Positions 1 through 9,588 of a DNA stretch of 64,000 nucleotides are shown in pieces. Under the pieces are notes generated by a model. The model made no database searches. It was not told the DNA's origin and saw only the letters and a program-made list of their open reading frames with translations. The position numbers and the translations under genes are program-made. Position 1 is the stretch's first letter; every line of letters starts with the position of its first letter. Source of the DNA: Huiozyma naganishii CBS 8797 (taxonomy: Eukaryota > Ascomycota > Saccharomycetes > Saccharomycetales > Saccharomycetaceae); the NCBI RefSeq assembly GCF_000348985.1, contig NC_035927.1:1-64000 (forward strand). The letters run 5' to 3'.

Positions 1-613
1 GGAATCGTACGCTTTGTTAAGCTCTCCACGGCCATCCACCCCACGTCTCTTTTCTGCAGGAAAATACCGCGATTGAGAACTGAACAGAGAGATAGCATTC
101 CTCTCTCAGCGTTAAGTTAGTTTTATATGTTCCAACGGGAAACAGAGTTCCGTTCGGGAAATATTGAACTTTTCTGGTTTCCTGTCAGTGAAACGGCGCA
201 GAACCCCGAAGGAACAACATACGTGGCAGGAGTTGCTCCAAGACCTGTCTCAAATGTTGAACTGTGTAATTGATTCTCTCCTCTATCGAACTCTCTATCT
301 CCCGGTATGCATTGTTCAATCACTCCCAAGGTCTGGCTTGTTACAGTATTTGACCAAACCGTGGGTCACGGTATTTAAGCCCCGAAGCGGAAAGAGAGGT
401 TGGGGGGTTGTCACGCCATAAACTCTTTCGGAAAAGGAATCACGGCGTCGAAAAAATCTCTTCCCTGGATAAAACCCCTTCCCCGTTCGGGTGGTATAGG
501 CGGTGTCCTAAAATCATTAATATAGCATCATATAGAATACGGAGCTGGTGCTGGAACAACGCGCTGCTGAATATTAAAGTTTCCTCCTGTATAGATTTTG
601 GGAAACGGCCTTT
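1..613. other. gene-free left flank
   Basis: No reading frame here starts with ATG and resembles a yeast protein. Short open stretches occur on both strands but are broken by stops within about 80 codons. With the decayed gene next to it, and because the neighbouring genes map near the right end of S. cerevisiae chromosome IV, this is probably decayed subtelomere-proximal sequence. That placement is inference; no telomeric or X/Y' repeat is visible. Confidence 0.4.
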
Positions 614-1523
614 CTAAAACGAATAAATCGTGACCCTGCATATGTGGAACCTTGAGGCGGGGCCACCAAGGCGCGCCGCTCTGGAAGAGTACTTTACATG
701 AGACCGTACAATTCGCGACTCATGTTTTAAAGAGAAACAGTAGCTTCCCTTTCTACAACATTTAAACAATGAACAATAATCGACATGTAGTTCCTTATTT
801 CCAACTTTTCTCTTGAGAAGTTCTGAGAATAAGCATAAAATGTAGCCGGATTCGAGAGCATATTGTTCATATTTTGTCTCAGCATACAAGTACTCCCTAA
901 CCCTAGTTGTAACATCATTAAACACAACTTTAGAGTCACCTAACCCATGAACACCAAAGTTATTCAGCGCGGATTCAAATCCAGAGCCTTTTATGTGACA
1001 GTTTGACTCTTTATGGGAGCCGGTAAAAATACCATTGAATCCGTTAGATTTATTGATCCGATTCCCATCTTACCCCAGAAGTAAAAGAAGTACGCATGCC
1101 ATAATTTAAATAAAAATCTTCTTCTTCGGTTACAGGTTGTTTGCCATATACTAAGAAACGACATTTGTTGACAAACTCATCACCGTCAAAATTGCCCATC
1201 ATAATAAAGTCCCGTGGATTGGCTCTATCCTTATTCCCAAAATTGCTCATTCACCCAGGTTGTATTTCCGCCTAAAATATCTCGCATATCATTACCGGGC
1301 GCATTTGTGGCTCCACGTAAATATATGTATTCAGAGTTATACACTGTCGACCCAGTCAACAAAACCGAGTCATTCCGTGAACCTCTAACCCCCCCGTAAT
1401 TTTAACAGGTATGTTTGATTGTGTAAACATTGAACCAATGAAAGGAGAGCTCGCGTTATATACAAGCATAGTCCCATAAAGATTGAAGAACCCGGCGAGA
1501 GCCTACAGCTATGTTAATTTCAT
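614..1523 (-). pseudogene. relic of a secreted-protein gene, unassigned family
   Basis: On the minus strand an ATG at 1521-1523 begins a hydrophobic, signal-peptide-like N-terminus. It is interrupted by two in-frame TAG codons (1509-1511 and 1503-1505). Protein-like sequence then continues, but the reading frame changes at least three times: near a run of seven C at 1389-1395, near 1231-1245, and near 1050. The last open piece ends at a stop at 614. The ancestral product would have been about 300 residues, secreted, with many Asn, Gly and aromatic residues and a few Cys towards the end. I do not recognise the family. Size, secretion and likely subtelomeric setting would suit a cell-surface or killer-toxin-like protein, but nothing here proves that. 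With this many breaks it cannot make a full product. Confidence 0.5.
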
Positions 1524-3308
1524 GGGGAATATTAGGAAAACAAAGCAATGGAAAATGAACATAAAATGGGAAGAGTCAGCTATTTTTGAGTCAATCTCTT
1601 CATAACTGGATAGTTTCTGTAAAGGAATCCTGACAACGTTTTTTGGAAAGCGTTTCTCTTTGTTTTTTAAGATGTTTTCATCTCCTATCCAGGCTCTGTT
1701 TATTAGGGTAATGCACAAAGTATTTTCCGACTTTACCTAAAACGTAACCTATTGAATTCTCTTTGGGTAAAGCTATCTCAGCATGTTCTTATCCTGGAGG
1801 GTATCAGCAAGCCTTTCCTTTCCGCGAACAGATAACAAAAACTGTTTGTATACAACTTGACCGCAGCGTGTACCTTCCCTATTTGATCTTAACTGAAAAA
1901 AAAATAGAAGAAAATTAAATAGAATGCAAGAGGGAAGAGCGTAAAAATGAAAGAAGCCTCTTTTCAAGCTACTAAGATCTTAAAGAGGCGTGGTTAATAG
2001 AAGGTTCGTGTGGAGAAATGAGCTACAAAGCGTGATAGCTCTGAGCTTTTAACGTAAAGCTGCGTGTTTGGATGAATATTTCTAATCGCCATAAACAAGG
2101 GCGGGGAATTAACAATAGCATAGGAATTGTTAAGCAACCGTAACGTTACGTACTGAGAAAACACGATGAAATAATCGGATAAGATGCGAGTGTCTCTTAC
2201 ATCGTCGGTTTGCAGAAGAAACATTTCAGGATTCGCCATGTACCGTTACACTTGATACAGCACTGATAAGAGAAAAGGTATATCAAGCGGTTGTTGGTAC
2301 CTCAAATTATCGGTTCAAAATCATACGGAACAACAGTGGACGGCACCAGTAGGAACGAAGAATGGTGAGAGATGAAAGGATACAGATATGTGCGATCAGC
2401 GGGTTAACTATTGAGAGCATATTGCAGTTCGCGTCCACTAATGCCCAATCAGACTCTATTAGCATGGTAAGCACCCCATCATATTCTGGTTTAGGGACTC
2501 AACAGCGCAAAATCAAGATACACCCGTGGGTACTTCAATAAAATATGAAAATGGAGGAATCTGTGCACTGCAAGCAAACTTCAAACTATCTATAAATCTC
2601 GCTATCCGTCCGACTGTTTGATGTACATCTCAGATTTAAAAAATAATGCGACAACAAAACATGCTATTTTTCTTGTAATACACGAATTACCGGTTCTTGT
2701 ACGAAATGAAGTACAGTGGCTGTAGCATAAGACCGGTATGTTGATTGCAGTGTCCAGACATTTGAAATCGGCAATATCCTAAACATATGTATGCTTATTG
2801 CTCCGGGACATCTTTCCAAATAATATTTGGATGCCGGATCCACGCAACCAGAAAACATCCAGTCAAACTTGGATATCTAGTGTAACTGATCTAAACTGTG
2901 TATAATTTTTAAGCACCTACACCAGAGTACTATCCTCTTGAATTACACTTCGTAAATCTTGGAACTTTGTATAGTACTTTGCAAGAAAAAAGAATCGGAA
3001 AGATAAAAAAGACTCCAGTAAGAGCAAAAGGCAACTCCTTTTAGCTTACATTCTTAAATTTTTCCGATGACTTTCCGATATCGACGCGCAAGACGCCCAG
3101 AACACATCTACCACGCCAATCTACACACGGCAACCGTCCTTCTCGCAAAAGAACGGAAAAAATCATAGAAAAGTTGTAATAAATATATGATAAATATGGG
3201 ATCGAATATTGAAAATGTTCCAAAGATTAAGATCTCTTTCTTACTTTTGGTTGTGTTATTTGTTAGTTGTTTTATTAGTTTTTGGTGGTACTAAAAGTGC
3301 AAATTTTT
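1524..3308. other. gene-free region with possible coding relics
   Basis: No intact gene is visible. Several 60-80 codon open pieces lie on the minus strand (1773-1967, 1994-2239, 2664-2858), separated by stops and frame changes. They may be remains of one or more decayed genes upstream of the secreted-protein relic. The pieces are too short and too generic to assign, so this is a weak suggestion. Confidence 0.3.
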
Positions 3309-3695
3309 TTAGGCCTTGCGTATCTCCAGATGGTCCAAACTATCCTTCTCAGCAGCCTCAGACTCAGCCTCGAGAATATACGGCAATAAATAGTGAACGT
3401 CCTCCTGAGCTTTTACCCATTCGTTCCTGGGAACTAAATGGTGTGTCAGCTCGCTTTGGTGGGCCCTAATTATCCTGTAGTTCCGGCTATAAGATTGCTC
3501 TTCTGGCAGTCTGCGCAGGGCGGTCTGCACTATCGGGTTTTCCTCGGAAAACAAGTCGTTATATCTCAGTCCCAGTTTCCTGTACCCAGCCAGATTGACA
3601 AACTTTGTGGCCAGTGGGACACACAGTTTCGACAGCAGCGGGGACCTTAGTATGTAGTCCCCTGTCTTTACGATGGATGTGAACGATTGTGGCAT
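3309..3695 (-). CDS. QCR7: cytochrome bc1 complex subunit 7
   Basis: Qcr7 is the small (about 14 kDa) matrix-side subunit of respiratory complex III, bound to cytochrome b and needed for complex assembly. The 128-residue product has the family length and its typical segments: [20 protein letters not shown] at the N-terminus, then [29 protein letters not shown] and the [15 protein letters not shown] region. The ATG at 3695 is chosen because the open frame upstream has no ATG and family members begin MPQSF. In S. cerevisiae QCR7 also neighbours APA2, and both keep the same relative strand here. A TATA-like element (3815-3822) and a Hap-type CCAAT box (3899-3906) lie upstream. Identification is firm. 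Confidence 0.96.
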   Translation of the reverse strand: MPQSFTSIVKTGDYILRSPLLSKLCVPLATKFVNLAGYRKLGLRYNDLFSEENPIVQTALRRLPEEQSYSRNYRIIRAHQSELTHHLVPRNEWVKAQEDVHYLLPYILEAESEAAEKDSLDHLEIRKA

Positions 3696-4145
3696 TTTTT
3701 TTTGTACACGCACCAAACTCGCTCTCTCTCTCTGTCACGAAACACGCTTTGTTCTTACAGCAAAACAAGAAGCTTGCTGTAAAACAGCAGCCCACTCTTC
3801 CAACTGCCCTCTTTTTATATATACTGTGATAATCCATTTTTCTCACTGAAAGGAATTTTCGGGGGAAGTTGCGATACAGAAGGTCCCGTTCTCGAATGTG
3901 ATTGGTCGATCCAGGGAGGCATGGAAGGCGCGGCGAGAGACACCTGCTCTGCTAGTAGACTGTACGGTTATATTCGTTAGTTCGGTTGCTCATTTACTGG
4001 CGTGTGTGTGTATGTGTATATATCTCTACGTCTTTCTATATCTATATCAATACGTAGATCATTTGTCGTTGGTCCTGCCTCCCCCCTCTTCCTCCCGGAG
4101 TCATGTCCTTTTGCTCATGCAGAAGGGGTTGGGTGTTCCGCCCTC
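3696..4145. other. QCR7 promoter and APA1/2 3' flank
   Basis: This 450-bp gap holds the QCR7 upstream region, read on the minus strand, and the end of the APA gene. Visible elements are a TATATAAA box on the minus strand at 3815-3822 and a CCAAT box at 3899-3906. TG/TA-rich low-complexity sequence follows at about 4001-4050. The open frame at 3898-4149 begins with GTG and is not supported as a gene. Confidence 0.6.
3899..3906 (-). promoter_or_regulatory. Hap2/3/4/5 CCAAT box of QCR7
   Basis: The plus strand reads TGATTGGT, the reverse complement of ACCAATCA, which matches the TNATTGGT consensus of the Hap2/3/4/5 activator. It lies about 204 bp upstream of the QCR7 ATG and behind a TATA box. 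Respiratory-chain genes are classic Hap targets, so site and gene agree. The match is seen; binding is inferred. Confidence 0.65.
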
Positions 4146-5111
4146 TTAGTAATGATACTCTGAAGGCTTCTGGCCTGCTGTGGATGGGAACCCGCATTCA
4201 AACAAAGCTTTGTCCATGAGTTCCGGGTCTGTGACAAGTTTCTGGAAAGTTTCGTTATCTTTTGCGAGAATCATGCCCGCATACCCTGTGGCATTGATTG
4301 ATAGTGCGACGCCGTCCTCCTTCGTAGTAGAGGCCTCCTTTGACCGTGGGACAAGACATATCCATCTCTTGGTCAACAGCACGTTGTAACTTTTCACCAA
4401 GTCTGGTTTTTCGTTTAACCAGTCCTGGAAGAAAGTCAGTGTTCTCTGCAACAGCGAGATGTAGCACATGGCAAGTAGATCCTCGTCGACGTCCTGTTCT
4501 TGTTCTGGCAAGGGCAGCACGAAGTGTGCAAATGACACTTTCTCATCCTGCAGGGGTTCGTTCTGCAAGTTGGGCAAGAAATGTTCTTTACCGTTGCACA
4601 GGTTATCCTGGAAAGGTGTGAAATTTGCCGGTAAGACGAAACTTTGCAAATGCTTATGCCTCTGGGAGGATCCACTCAGTGGGCCACAGTTGTAGAACAC
4701 CAAATTCCTCACATCTTCGTCCTCATCGTCCAGCGTGCAGATGTACTTGTAAGCCATTAACAGTTCCGCGGGCGTTAGCGCAGAGTCCTGGTCCTTAAAC
4801 TCGTTGGTGGCCAAGAGCACGTGTTCCGGCACGACTGGGAATTTATTCAGCAACAGTTGGTACTCGCCGTCGCCGTTCAGATCCTTAGAGACGACCAGCT
4901 CAGGCGCAGGATCGGCAAACGGGTCCCCACCGGACTGGTCGGCCCCCTTGGGTTTCTCGGACAAACTGGGGGCACAGGTAACCAAATACTGCACACCGGA
5001 CTTCTTGTCCTTCGCCTTTTTGACACTGGACTCGGTCAATTGCAAATCGCCATTGGCAACGGCACCCTCGTACTTTTCGTGAATCAACTGTTTAAGGTTC
5101 TCAGCAATCAT
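4146..5111 (-). CDS. APA2: Ap4A phosphorylase (ATP adenylyltransferase)
   Basis: The enzyme splits diadenosine tetraphosphate with phosphate to give ATP and ADP. It is cytosolic and controls dinucleoside polyphosphate levels. The 321-residue product equals the length of S. cerevisiae Apa1. It carries the HIT/GalT-like H-K-H-L-Q motif at residues 152-156, preceded by the conserved NCGPLSGSSQ segment; a histidine of this motif takes the nucleotidyl group. The start at 5111 is chosen because the longer frame to 5162 begins with GTG, and family members begin close to this ATG. Gene order with QCR7 and CAB1 matches S. cerevisiae APA2, but APA1 and APA2 are duplicates, so the symbol rests on synteny. 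Confidence 0.93.
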   Translation of the reverse strand: MIAENLKQLIHEKYEGAVANGDLQLTESSVKKAKDKKSGVQYLVTCAPSLSEKPKGADQSGGDPFADPAPELVVSKDLNGDGEYQLLLNKFPVVPEHVLLATNEFKDQDSALTPAELLMAYKYICTLDDEDEDVRNLVFYNCGPLSGSSQRHKHLQSFVLPANFTPFQDNLCNGKEHFLPNLQNEPLQDEKVSFAHFVLPLPEQEQDVDEDLLAMCYISLLQRTLTFFQDWLNEKPDLVKSYNVLLTKRWICLVPRSKEASTTKEDGVALSINATGYAGMILAKDNETFQKLVTDPELMDKALFECGFPSTAGQKPSEYHY

Positions 5112-5872
5112 ATCAGTATGTGTATCTCTGTGGCTGGCCAGAAGACGTTCTATCCCACCCACATGCGAGACAGTTGTGACAACCTTACACTAACACTCCT
5201 CCCAAGTCACAGTCGAACAGTGTTGGCACAAAACAGAAAAAAAAGAAAATTTTTCACTTCGAAATTTGGAAGCAAAAAATTAGGGCTTCGCATCGGCGGT
5301 TTTAGGGTTTGGGGTCTCCGGTGGTCTGAAGTGGGAGCTGGCGGAGGGCGGCGGGCGGAGGGTTCCCGGGGACTTTACTCGCCGCTGTATCTGTCGAGAA
5401 ACTGATTGGAATGTGGCATATGAATCATCCTGTGGTGAAGCAGGGAGCACACGACGTGCTCGTCACTCAAGCTCTTCGCTTAAACCGCATACAGTACAGA
5501 GTCTCCTCTCGCTCTCTCTTTTTCTGAATTTTTTCGGTTTAAGCCCGTTTTCAACAGTTGTTTTGCACAGAACTATACAGGGAAGAACGACTAAGTTTCC
5601 AAGCGTCAAGAAGTTGTGTTTAGCTTCCGTTATATTCCACAATTCATATACATTTGTCTAAATTTATATATATATATATATAATAAATATCTACATTCAG
5701 TCCTTTGTGGAGTGACAGTGTTAGGTTTTTGCTGGGTCTAATTGGTTTGCTGAGGGTGGACGGAGGGCTTAGAACAGCCAATCTTTGATAACTGGTAGTA
5801 CGATACTCTAATATATATTGGGAAGCGCCCGGAGTTGAAAAGTGGAGGCGGGACAAATACTAAAAAGTAGCA
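5112..5872. other. divergent promoter region of APA2 and CAB1
   Basis: This 761-bp region separates two divergently transcribed genes. It contains a GC-rich patch around 5335-5400 and an alternating TA run at about 5664-5682. I recognise no specific factor site with confidence. Confidence 0.5.
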
Positions 5873-6979
5873 ATGACGCAAACCACACAGGAAATTAATT
5901 ACACATGTGACTATACGAGGAGGGTATTCACGATAGCAGTGGACATTGGTGGTTCTCTGGCGAAGGTCGTTTACTCGCCAGTGGACAGCAACAGGATACT
6001 GTTCCACACTGTGGAGACCGAGAATATTGACAACTTCATACAATTGTTACACTCCATAATCGAAAAGCATAGCAGTGGTCATGTCGACACCACACAGTTG
6101 ATCGCTACAGGTGGTGGTGCCTTCAAATTCCATTCCAGAATGCAACAAGAGTTCCACAATGTCATCAACGGTGACATTATCCAGCTGGATGAAATGGGAT
6201 GCCTTATAAAGGGTCTTGATTTCTTTCTGCGTAAAGTGGAGGACGAAATATTTACGTACAACGATCAGGATGGGGCACAGATAGTAAGTATCAATCACGA
6301 CGATAGAAGCATATACCCGTACATGCTGGTCAATATTGGTTCCGGTGTCTCGATATTGAACGTGACGGAACCAAACAAGTTCACGAGAGTAGGTGGATCT
6401 TCGCTAGGTGGAGGGACACTATGGGGGCTTCTCTCGTTGATCACCGGTGCAAAGACGTACGATCAGATGCTGACGTGGGCACAGCATGGGGATAATACAC
6501 AGGTAGATATGTTAGTCGGGGACATATACGGCACAGACTACAACAAGATAGGCTTAAAATCTTCCTCCATAGCAAGCTCGTTTGGGAAAGTGTTCCAAAA
6601 TCGGAAGCTTTCTTTGGAAAACTCGCATGAGACGGATGAGATACCGAGTTCTGAGTCAGTCGCAGATCAAAATACTGTGGTCACGTCCACCAAGGACATT
6701 CAGCAGAGGAACAAGAAATTCCAAAATGAGGACATCTGTAAAAGTTTACTATATGCGGTCTCGAATAATATTGGACAAATTGCATACTTACAGGCAAAGA
6801 TTCATAACGTAAAAAAAGTGTATTTTGGTGGATCATACATTAGAGGTCATTTAACGACGATGAATACACTAAGTTATGCCATCAATTTTTGGTCTGATGG
6901 GTCCAAACAGGCATTTTTCTTGAAGCACGAGGGATACCTTGGGGCTGTCGGTGCATTCTTATCCGCATTGGAGCTGTAA
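5873..6979 (+). CDS. CAB1: pantothenate kinase
   Basis: Cab1 phosphorylates pantothenate with ATP, the first and controlling step of coenzyme A synthesis in the cytosol. The 368-residue product has the eukaryotic type II PanK layout. Near the N-terminus (residues 22-31) is the phosphate loop AVDIGGSLAK. In the middle come GGGAFKF, LVNIGSGVSIL and GGSSLGGGTLWGL, and the tail has YFGGSYIRGH and GYLGAVGAFLSAL. Length and start agree with S. cerevisiae Cab1. A less conserved, charged stretch at about residues 245-285 lies in a position known to vary in the family. It lies between APA2 and KRE28, as in S. cerevisiae. Confidence 0.95.
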   Translation: MTQTTQEINYTCDYTRRVFTIAVDIGGSLAKVVYSPVDSNRILFHTVETENIDNFIQLLHSIIEKHSSGHVDTTQLIATGGGAFKFHSRMQQEFHNVINGDIIQLDEMGCLIKGLDFFLRKVEDEIFTYNDQDGAQIVSINHDDRSIYPYMLVNIGSGVSILNVTEPNKFTRVGGSSLGGGTLWGLLSLITGAKTYDQMLTWAQHGDNTQVDMLVGDIYGTDYNKIGLKSSSIASSFGKVFQNRKLSLENSHETDEIPSSESVADQNTVVTSTKDIQQRNKKFQNEDICKSLLYAVSNNIGQIAYLQAKIHNVKKVYFGGSYIRGHLTTMNTLSYAINFWSDGSKQAFFLKHEGYLGAVGAFLSALEL

Positions 6980-7146
6980 ATGGATGCCCGTAACACGTAA
7001 ATTCATGTCAATAAAGATAAGCTGTTCCGAAAACCCATGTTGCTTCATTTGGCCCCGGGGTATATGCATTAGAGGACGCGCAGCACCGCCCCGTGGTATA
7101 TGTATTATTTCATTTTTGTAACACGGGTATTCCACGTCGGCACCAT

Positions 7147-8238
7147 TCAAACTAGTATATCTTGTAGAGACTCGATAATCGCATATATACTTTTGCGGCG
7201 GAAATATTTTGTGTTGACACGGTCCTCGTGATCGTGTCTTCGTATGACGTTGTCTGAGAAATTTTTATCATCGTCACCAACGTGTTCAATTATTTCAATC
7301 CTTTCGAAGCAATTGAACTGATCCAGAATAATACGTACGAGAAATTGATCGGTCATGCTAAATGAAATTATTTTTCCTGCATAGTCCACAGACAGGTTCT
7401 TTATGGGATCGGAATTGGGGAGCAAGGCCTGTTCTTGCAGTCTTAGCAATCTCTCAAGTTCTTCAGTTGCATTTTTTAGTTCCGTGGTATCAACACTGGA
7501 AGTAGCGTTACTTTCCGTTCGCACTTTCATCTCCTTCACGTTGTGACTGTTGAGAACAATTTTACGATCCAAGCTTTTCAACTCTTTGAGTGTTTGTATC
7601 GTCTCGTTCAAAACGGAATATTCATCAATTTCCTGTTCTTTACTTTCTGTCTCAATCTTCATTCTCTTCAATGTGTCTCGTTCTTTCAATAATTCAAAAC
7701 AGCTATCAATCTGAGCACTGGTCTGTTTACTGATGGATAGAATATCCCTCTCGGAGTTGGATATTGTTTTGCTGAGATTGGTGATACTGGATCGTAACGC
7801 GTCAACCTCAGATCTTGTTTCGGCTAAACGCTCCCCCTCGAGAATCTTTATTTGGTTTTTTAAGCTTTCGTATTTCATATCGTGGATCGATTTGAGTCCT
7901 AACACCTCCTTGTCATTGGAACTGATTGTGTACCTTAGAAACTGGTCAAGCGATTCTTGTTCCAGGTACAAGCTTGTAAGAGACGCCAAGAGCTGATCAA
8001 ACTCTTTGATCTTTGCTGGAATCGCCTCATGATCAATAATATCCCCTGGTGACTGTTTCCCCGATATACTAATAAGGTCGTTATCTTCGGAAAGATTTGA
8101 TACAGTGTGAGAGATCTCGCTCAAAAAAGAATTCAGCTCCGTTTCATGCTCTTGCACAGATTCTCGATACAAATCATCGTTCGTGCTCTTCAGGTCTCGT
8201 AGATCCTCTCCGATCTTCGCGCGGGTCTGGTCCGGCAT
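7147..8238 (-). CDS. KRE28: kinetochore KNL1-complex subunit Kre28
   Basis: Kre28 is the partner of Spc105 at the outer kinetochore. The 363-residue product has no enzyme motif and is mostly predicted coiled coil, with heptad-like stretches rich in Glu, Lys, Leu and Ser through its first two thirds. It ends in a more globular section. The name rests on this architecture, on a length near that of the S. cerevisiae protein (385), and above all on position: it is convergent with CAB1, as in S. cerevisiae. The ATG at 8238 is chosen because the open frame to 8253 begins with GTG. The family evolves fast, so sequence alone would not settle the call. Confidence 0.82.
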   Translation of the reverse strand: MPDQTRAKIGEDLRDLKSTNDDLYRESVQEHETELNSFLSEISHTVSNLSEDNDLISISGKQSPGDIIDHEAIPAKIKEFDQLLASLTSLYLEQESLDQFLRYTISSNDKEVLGLKSIHDMKYESLKNQIKILEGERLAETRSEVDALRSSITNLSKTISNSERDILSISKQTSAQIDSCFELLKERDTLKRMKIETESKEQEIDEYSVLNETIQTLKELKSLDRKIVLNSHNVKEMKVRTESNATSSVDTTELKNATEELERLLRLQEQALLPNSDPIKNLSVDYAGKIISFSMTDQFLVRIILDQFNCFERIEIIEHVGDDDKNFSDNVIRRHDHEDRVNTKYFRRKSIYAIIESLQDILV

Positions 8239-9588
8239 TGGTGTGGTTTTCACATTGATTGTGACTTAAAACAGAACCATTTGAAGTTGTTGATTTCGAA
8301 ATTCAAAGAGATAAATAAAAGAACCGGATAATGTATAAGTTTCGAAGTTGTATCCGCAAGAAAAAGCTACAGGCATGTTTGACAGGAATCTGTATTCAGA
8401 TCACGCTAGTGTAGAATCTTCTAGCAGCGTCGTCTCGCACGGAGCATCTTGAGATATTTTCCGTGTTTATTTCTCCATAACCCGCGAGTTCTATCGCACG
8501 TCTAAATGAGGTCCATTGGTACCCGAAGTGTAGGGCCAAAAAGGATTGAACCACAACACGCCTTATATGCTCAACAGCTTGCGAATCTTGACATCCAGCT
8601 CACAATATAAGTCGTAGCAAGTATAAACCATTCAAAATAAAAAAAGTTACAAATTTACAGTTCATCAATGGGTAAACCGCCCGTTGGGGGGGGGGTAGTA
8701 CTGAGAATTGAGGATTAAACAAAGTGAGTTCATTGCTGAACTGTCTTAACTCGCAAACCTATAAGTTGCACAAGACTGCGAACCCTAACACTTTCTACAT
8801 ATATGTAGAGCTTGGAAAAAAAATGTTTATACAAAAAAGAAGAGAAAGAGAGAGAGAGGCAGAGAAAGAAAGAAATTTTGTTCCCTCTGTTTGCTCAACA
8901 GAGAGGACTAGTGAGAGACGACTTCGAGAGATCTTCCTGATTTAAATGCAGGGAGGTTTCTGCAGAATCTCGAACTATTATTTCCACTGCACAACTTAAG
9001 TTTGTTAGAGATGTTCATGAGTATTCATGCGCAGAACCCAGTTACTTCACGTAATTAAACTCTTTATCTAGCGAATGTGTCACTGTGCAAAAATAAAGCT
9101 GACTAGCTCACAGGTTTTCTCAACCTTCTGTTTCGACTCCTTCCAAGCAATTCGTTTGTACCGTTTATGAACTCCGCTTTGTTCTGTGACGGACACCAAA
9201 GATCAAGTGTGGTCGGTGCATGCCCTTTCGATTGGTTTTAAGCTTCAGAGGTGGAGTCTGAAAACCTGGATAGAGTTCTTCTTTCCACGGTAATTTCCCG
9301 CTCAATCTCCCCTAGGTTTAACGACTGATTTGGTGCATGCATTGGCATCGCGGATTTTTGTCCGTTTACGAACGAATCACACACGGTGTTTGTAAAATAC
9401 TTTGAGTTACTTAACCTACCTGGTTGGAGTCGTTGAAACAAAAACTAAAAAGGTATTTACCGGCGCTGATTCGACTGTCTAAAACTTATGTCCTTAGTTT
9501 TTAAGGATCTTTAGATACCGATGATGTGGCAGTAAACCGAGCAAAACCAACATCTTCCAGCTTCCGGGTGCCTCTTCAAGTAAATGTC
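8239..9588. other. 1.35-kb gap between KRE28 and RBA50
   Basis: No gene is supported. The open frames inside (8724-8945 and 9238-9441) begin with GTG or TTG and resemble nothing known. A G-run (about 8687-8695) and a GA-rich tract (about 8838-8875) are visible. In S. cerevisiae HLR1 lies in this neighbourhood, so the gap may mark where such a gene was lost. It also spans one edge of the inverted QCR7-KRE28 block. Confidence 0.4.

Noticed and set aside
3898..4149. 83-codon hydrophobic open frame between QCR7 and APA2
   Set aside because: It begins with GTG, lies in TA/TG-rich promoter sequence and has no similarity to known small proteins.
8521..8580. GGATTGAACCAC resembling a tRNA T-arm on the minus strand
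   Set aside because: The flanking bases cannot pair into a T-stem or an acceptor stem.
9238..9441. 67-codon minus-strand frame between KRE28 and RBA50
   Set aside because: It begins with TTG and has no recognisable similarity. It could be a gene fragment, but nothing supports that.
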